Below, in pieces: positions 63,163-64,000 of a DNA stretch of 64,000 bases (position 1 is the first letter of the stretch; each line of letters opens with the position of its first letter). The stretch spans positions 62,001 to 126,000 of the forward strand of contig NZ_QRGA01000006.1 of assembly GCF_003367175.1 (NCBI RefSeq), written 5' to 3'. This stretch comes from Trinickia dinghuensis. GTDB taxonomy: Bacteria; Pseudomonadota; Gammaproteobacteria; Burkholderiales; Burkholderiaceae. The translations under genes and the position numbers were made by a program. The notes under the pieces were generated by a model. The model ran no database searches. It was given only the letters and a program-made list of their open reading frames with translations, and was not told where the DNA came from.

Positions 63163-64000
63163 TCAAACCACCTCGATGCGCGGCGCCCCGCCGGTCATTT
63201 CTCCGATCACCGCGGCTCGGGCGAAGCCCTCGGCGCGAAAGCAGGCGAGCACGTCGTCGACCGCGCCGGGCGCGCACGCCGCGAGCAAGCCGCCCGAGGT
63301 CTGGGGATCGGTGAGCAATGAACGTGCCGCCTCGGGCAGCGCCGAATCGAGTTCGACTTCGGCACCATACGACGTCCAGTTGCGTGCCGATGCCCCCGTC
63401 ACGATGCCGCGCGCGGCCAATGCTTCGACCCCAGCCAGCCAAGGCAAGTCGCGATAGCGCAGACGAATGCCGCACGACGCGCCGCGCGCGAGTTCCAGCG
63501 CGTGCCCGAGCAAGCCGAAGCCCGTCACGTCCGTCAGCGCGTGAACGTCCGGCATGTCGGCGAGCGCGATGCCGGGACGGTTCAGCCGGGTGGCCGAGTC
63601 GATCATCTCGGCATATCCGGCCTGATCGAGTTCGTTTTTCTTCAGCGCGGCCGACAACACGCCGACGCCGAGCGGCTTGCCGAGCACGAGGACGTCCCCG
63701 GCGCGCGCGGTCGAGTTGCGCTTGACGCGTGCCGGATGCACGACGCCGAGCGCCGCCAAGCCGTAGATCGGCTCGACCGAATCGATCGAATGTCCGCCCG
63801 CCACCGGAATGCCGGCCTCCGCACAGACGCTTTCGCCGCCGCGCAGGATGGCAGCGATGGTCTGCCTCGGCAGCACGTTGATCGGCATGCCCACCAGCGC
63901 GAGCGCGAGAATCGGCCGCGCCCCCATCGCATAGAGATCGGACAAGGCATTGGTGGCGGCGATGCGGCCGAAGTCGTAGGGATCGTCGACGATCGGCATG
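63163..64000 (-). CDS. selD: Selenide, water dikinase, C-terminal part (cut by right edge)
   Basis: The frame runs off the right edge; about 279 residues remain. They match SelD: 'PIVDDPYDFGRIAATNALSD', 'MGARPILALALVGMPINVLP', 'VAGGHSIDSVEPIYGLAALG', 'GFGLLGHALELARGAS' and a final 'DPQTSGGLLAACAPGAV'. The N-terminus with the catalytic Cys or selenocysteine is outside the window. SelD makes selenophosphate for selenocysteine tRNA or selenouridine. The Met at 63999 is internal. Confidence 0.93.
   Translation of the reverse strand, partial: MPIVDDPYDFGRIAATNALSDLYAMGARPILALALVGMPINVLPRQTIAAILRGGESVCAEAGIPVAGGHSIDSVEPIYGLAALGVVHPARVKRNSTARAGDVLVLGKPLGVGVLSAALKKNELDQAGYAEMIDSATRLNRPGIALADMPDVHALTDVTGFGLLGHALELARGASCGIRLRYRDLPWLAGVEALAARGIVTGASARNWTSYGAEVELDSALPEAARSLLTDPQTSGGLLAACAPGAVDDVLACFRAEGFARAAVIGEMTGGAPRIEVV

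Noticed and set aside
1-64000. CRISPR arrays, tRNA or rRNA genes, insertion sequences, plasmid or phage origins
   Set aside because: None was recognised on either strand by reading; a dedicated scan was not possible.

Overview
The window is high-G+C DNA from a Burkholderia sensu lato bacterium (Burkholderia, Paraburkholderia or Trinickia type). Support comes from betaproteobacterial flhDC, a BPSS1780-family membrane protein, DUF2968, DUF4148 and DUF3562 proteins, and an llpE-bpeE-bpeF-oprC (ceoAB-opcM type) efflux operon with a divergent LysR gene. Genes at both edges are cut by the window: a YcaQ-like protein on the left and selD on the right. I saw no rRNA, tRNA, CRISPR array or insertion sequence.

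Layout. 0-15 kb holds mixed housekeeping and accessory genes: DUF2968, NnrU, an M20 peptidase, two small proteins, a NERD-domain helicase, a glutathione S-transferase, a response regulator followed by a PAS hybrid kinase, a PuuA-like glutamine synthetase, a TonB_C lipoprotein and DUF3562. It ends with a short trehalase pseudogene and a BrnT/BrnA toxin-antitoxin pair. 15.3-17.9 kb encodes a cyanide-insensitive bd-type quinol oxidase with a 50-residue DUF2474 subunit. 18-32.8 kb is one leftward cellulose operon, bcsB-Z-C-E-F-Q-A-G followed by a BcsR-like gene, mostly joined by ATGA overlaps. It has two long inverted repeats upstream. Then come dgkA, flhDC with a LysR gene, and a FrcBCA-type sugar ABC transporter with a ROK regulator.

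40.7-46.4 kb is the most unusual region. Five tandem, strongly diverged AidA/PixA-family (inclusion body protein) genes are followed by two related proteins. Each of these two has an N-terminal hemopexin-like region, a variable linker (Pro/Tyr-rich in one, an eight-histidine tract in the other) and a shared C-terminal six-cysteine module. Base composition here is visibly more A+T-rich than the flanks, and no obvious regulator, transposase or secretion gene lies inside the block.

46.6-64 kb carries a PadR/HAAS (DUF1700) pair, a BPSS1780-family membrane protein overlapping a LysR gene, and an orphan DUF2384 antitoxin-like protein. The llpE-bpeEF-oprC operon and its divergent LysR regulator follow; the lipase-like LlpE has Cys where the family normally has the nucleophile Ser. 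The window ends with DUF4148, a purine nucleoside permease, a large MscS-type channel and the C-terminal part of selD.

Functionally, the window combines surface and lifestyle traits (cellulose, flagellar master regulator, inclusion-body-type proteins) with stress traits (alternative oxidase, multidrug efflux, mechanosensitive channel, toxin-antitoxin). All assignments come from reading the sequence; no database search was run.
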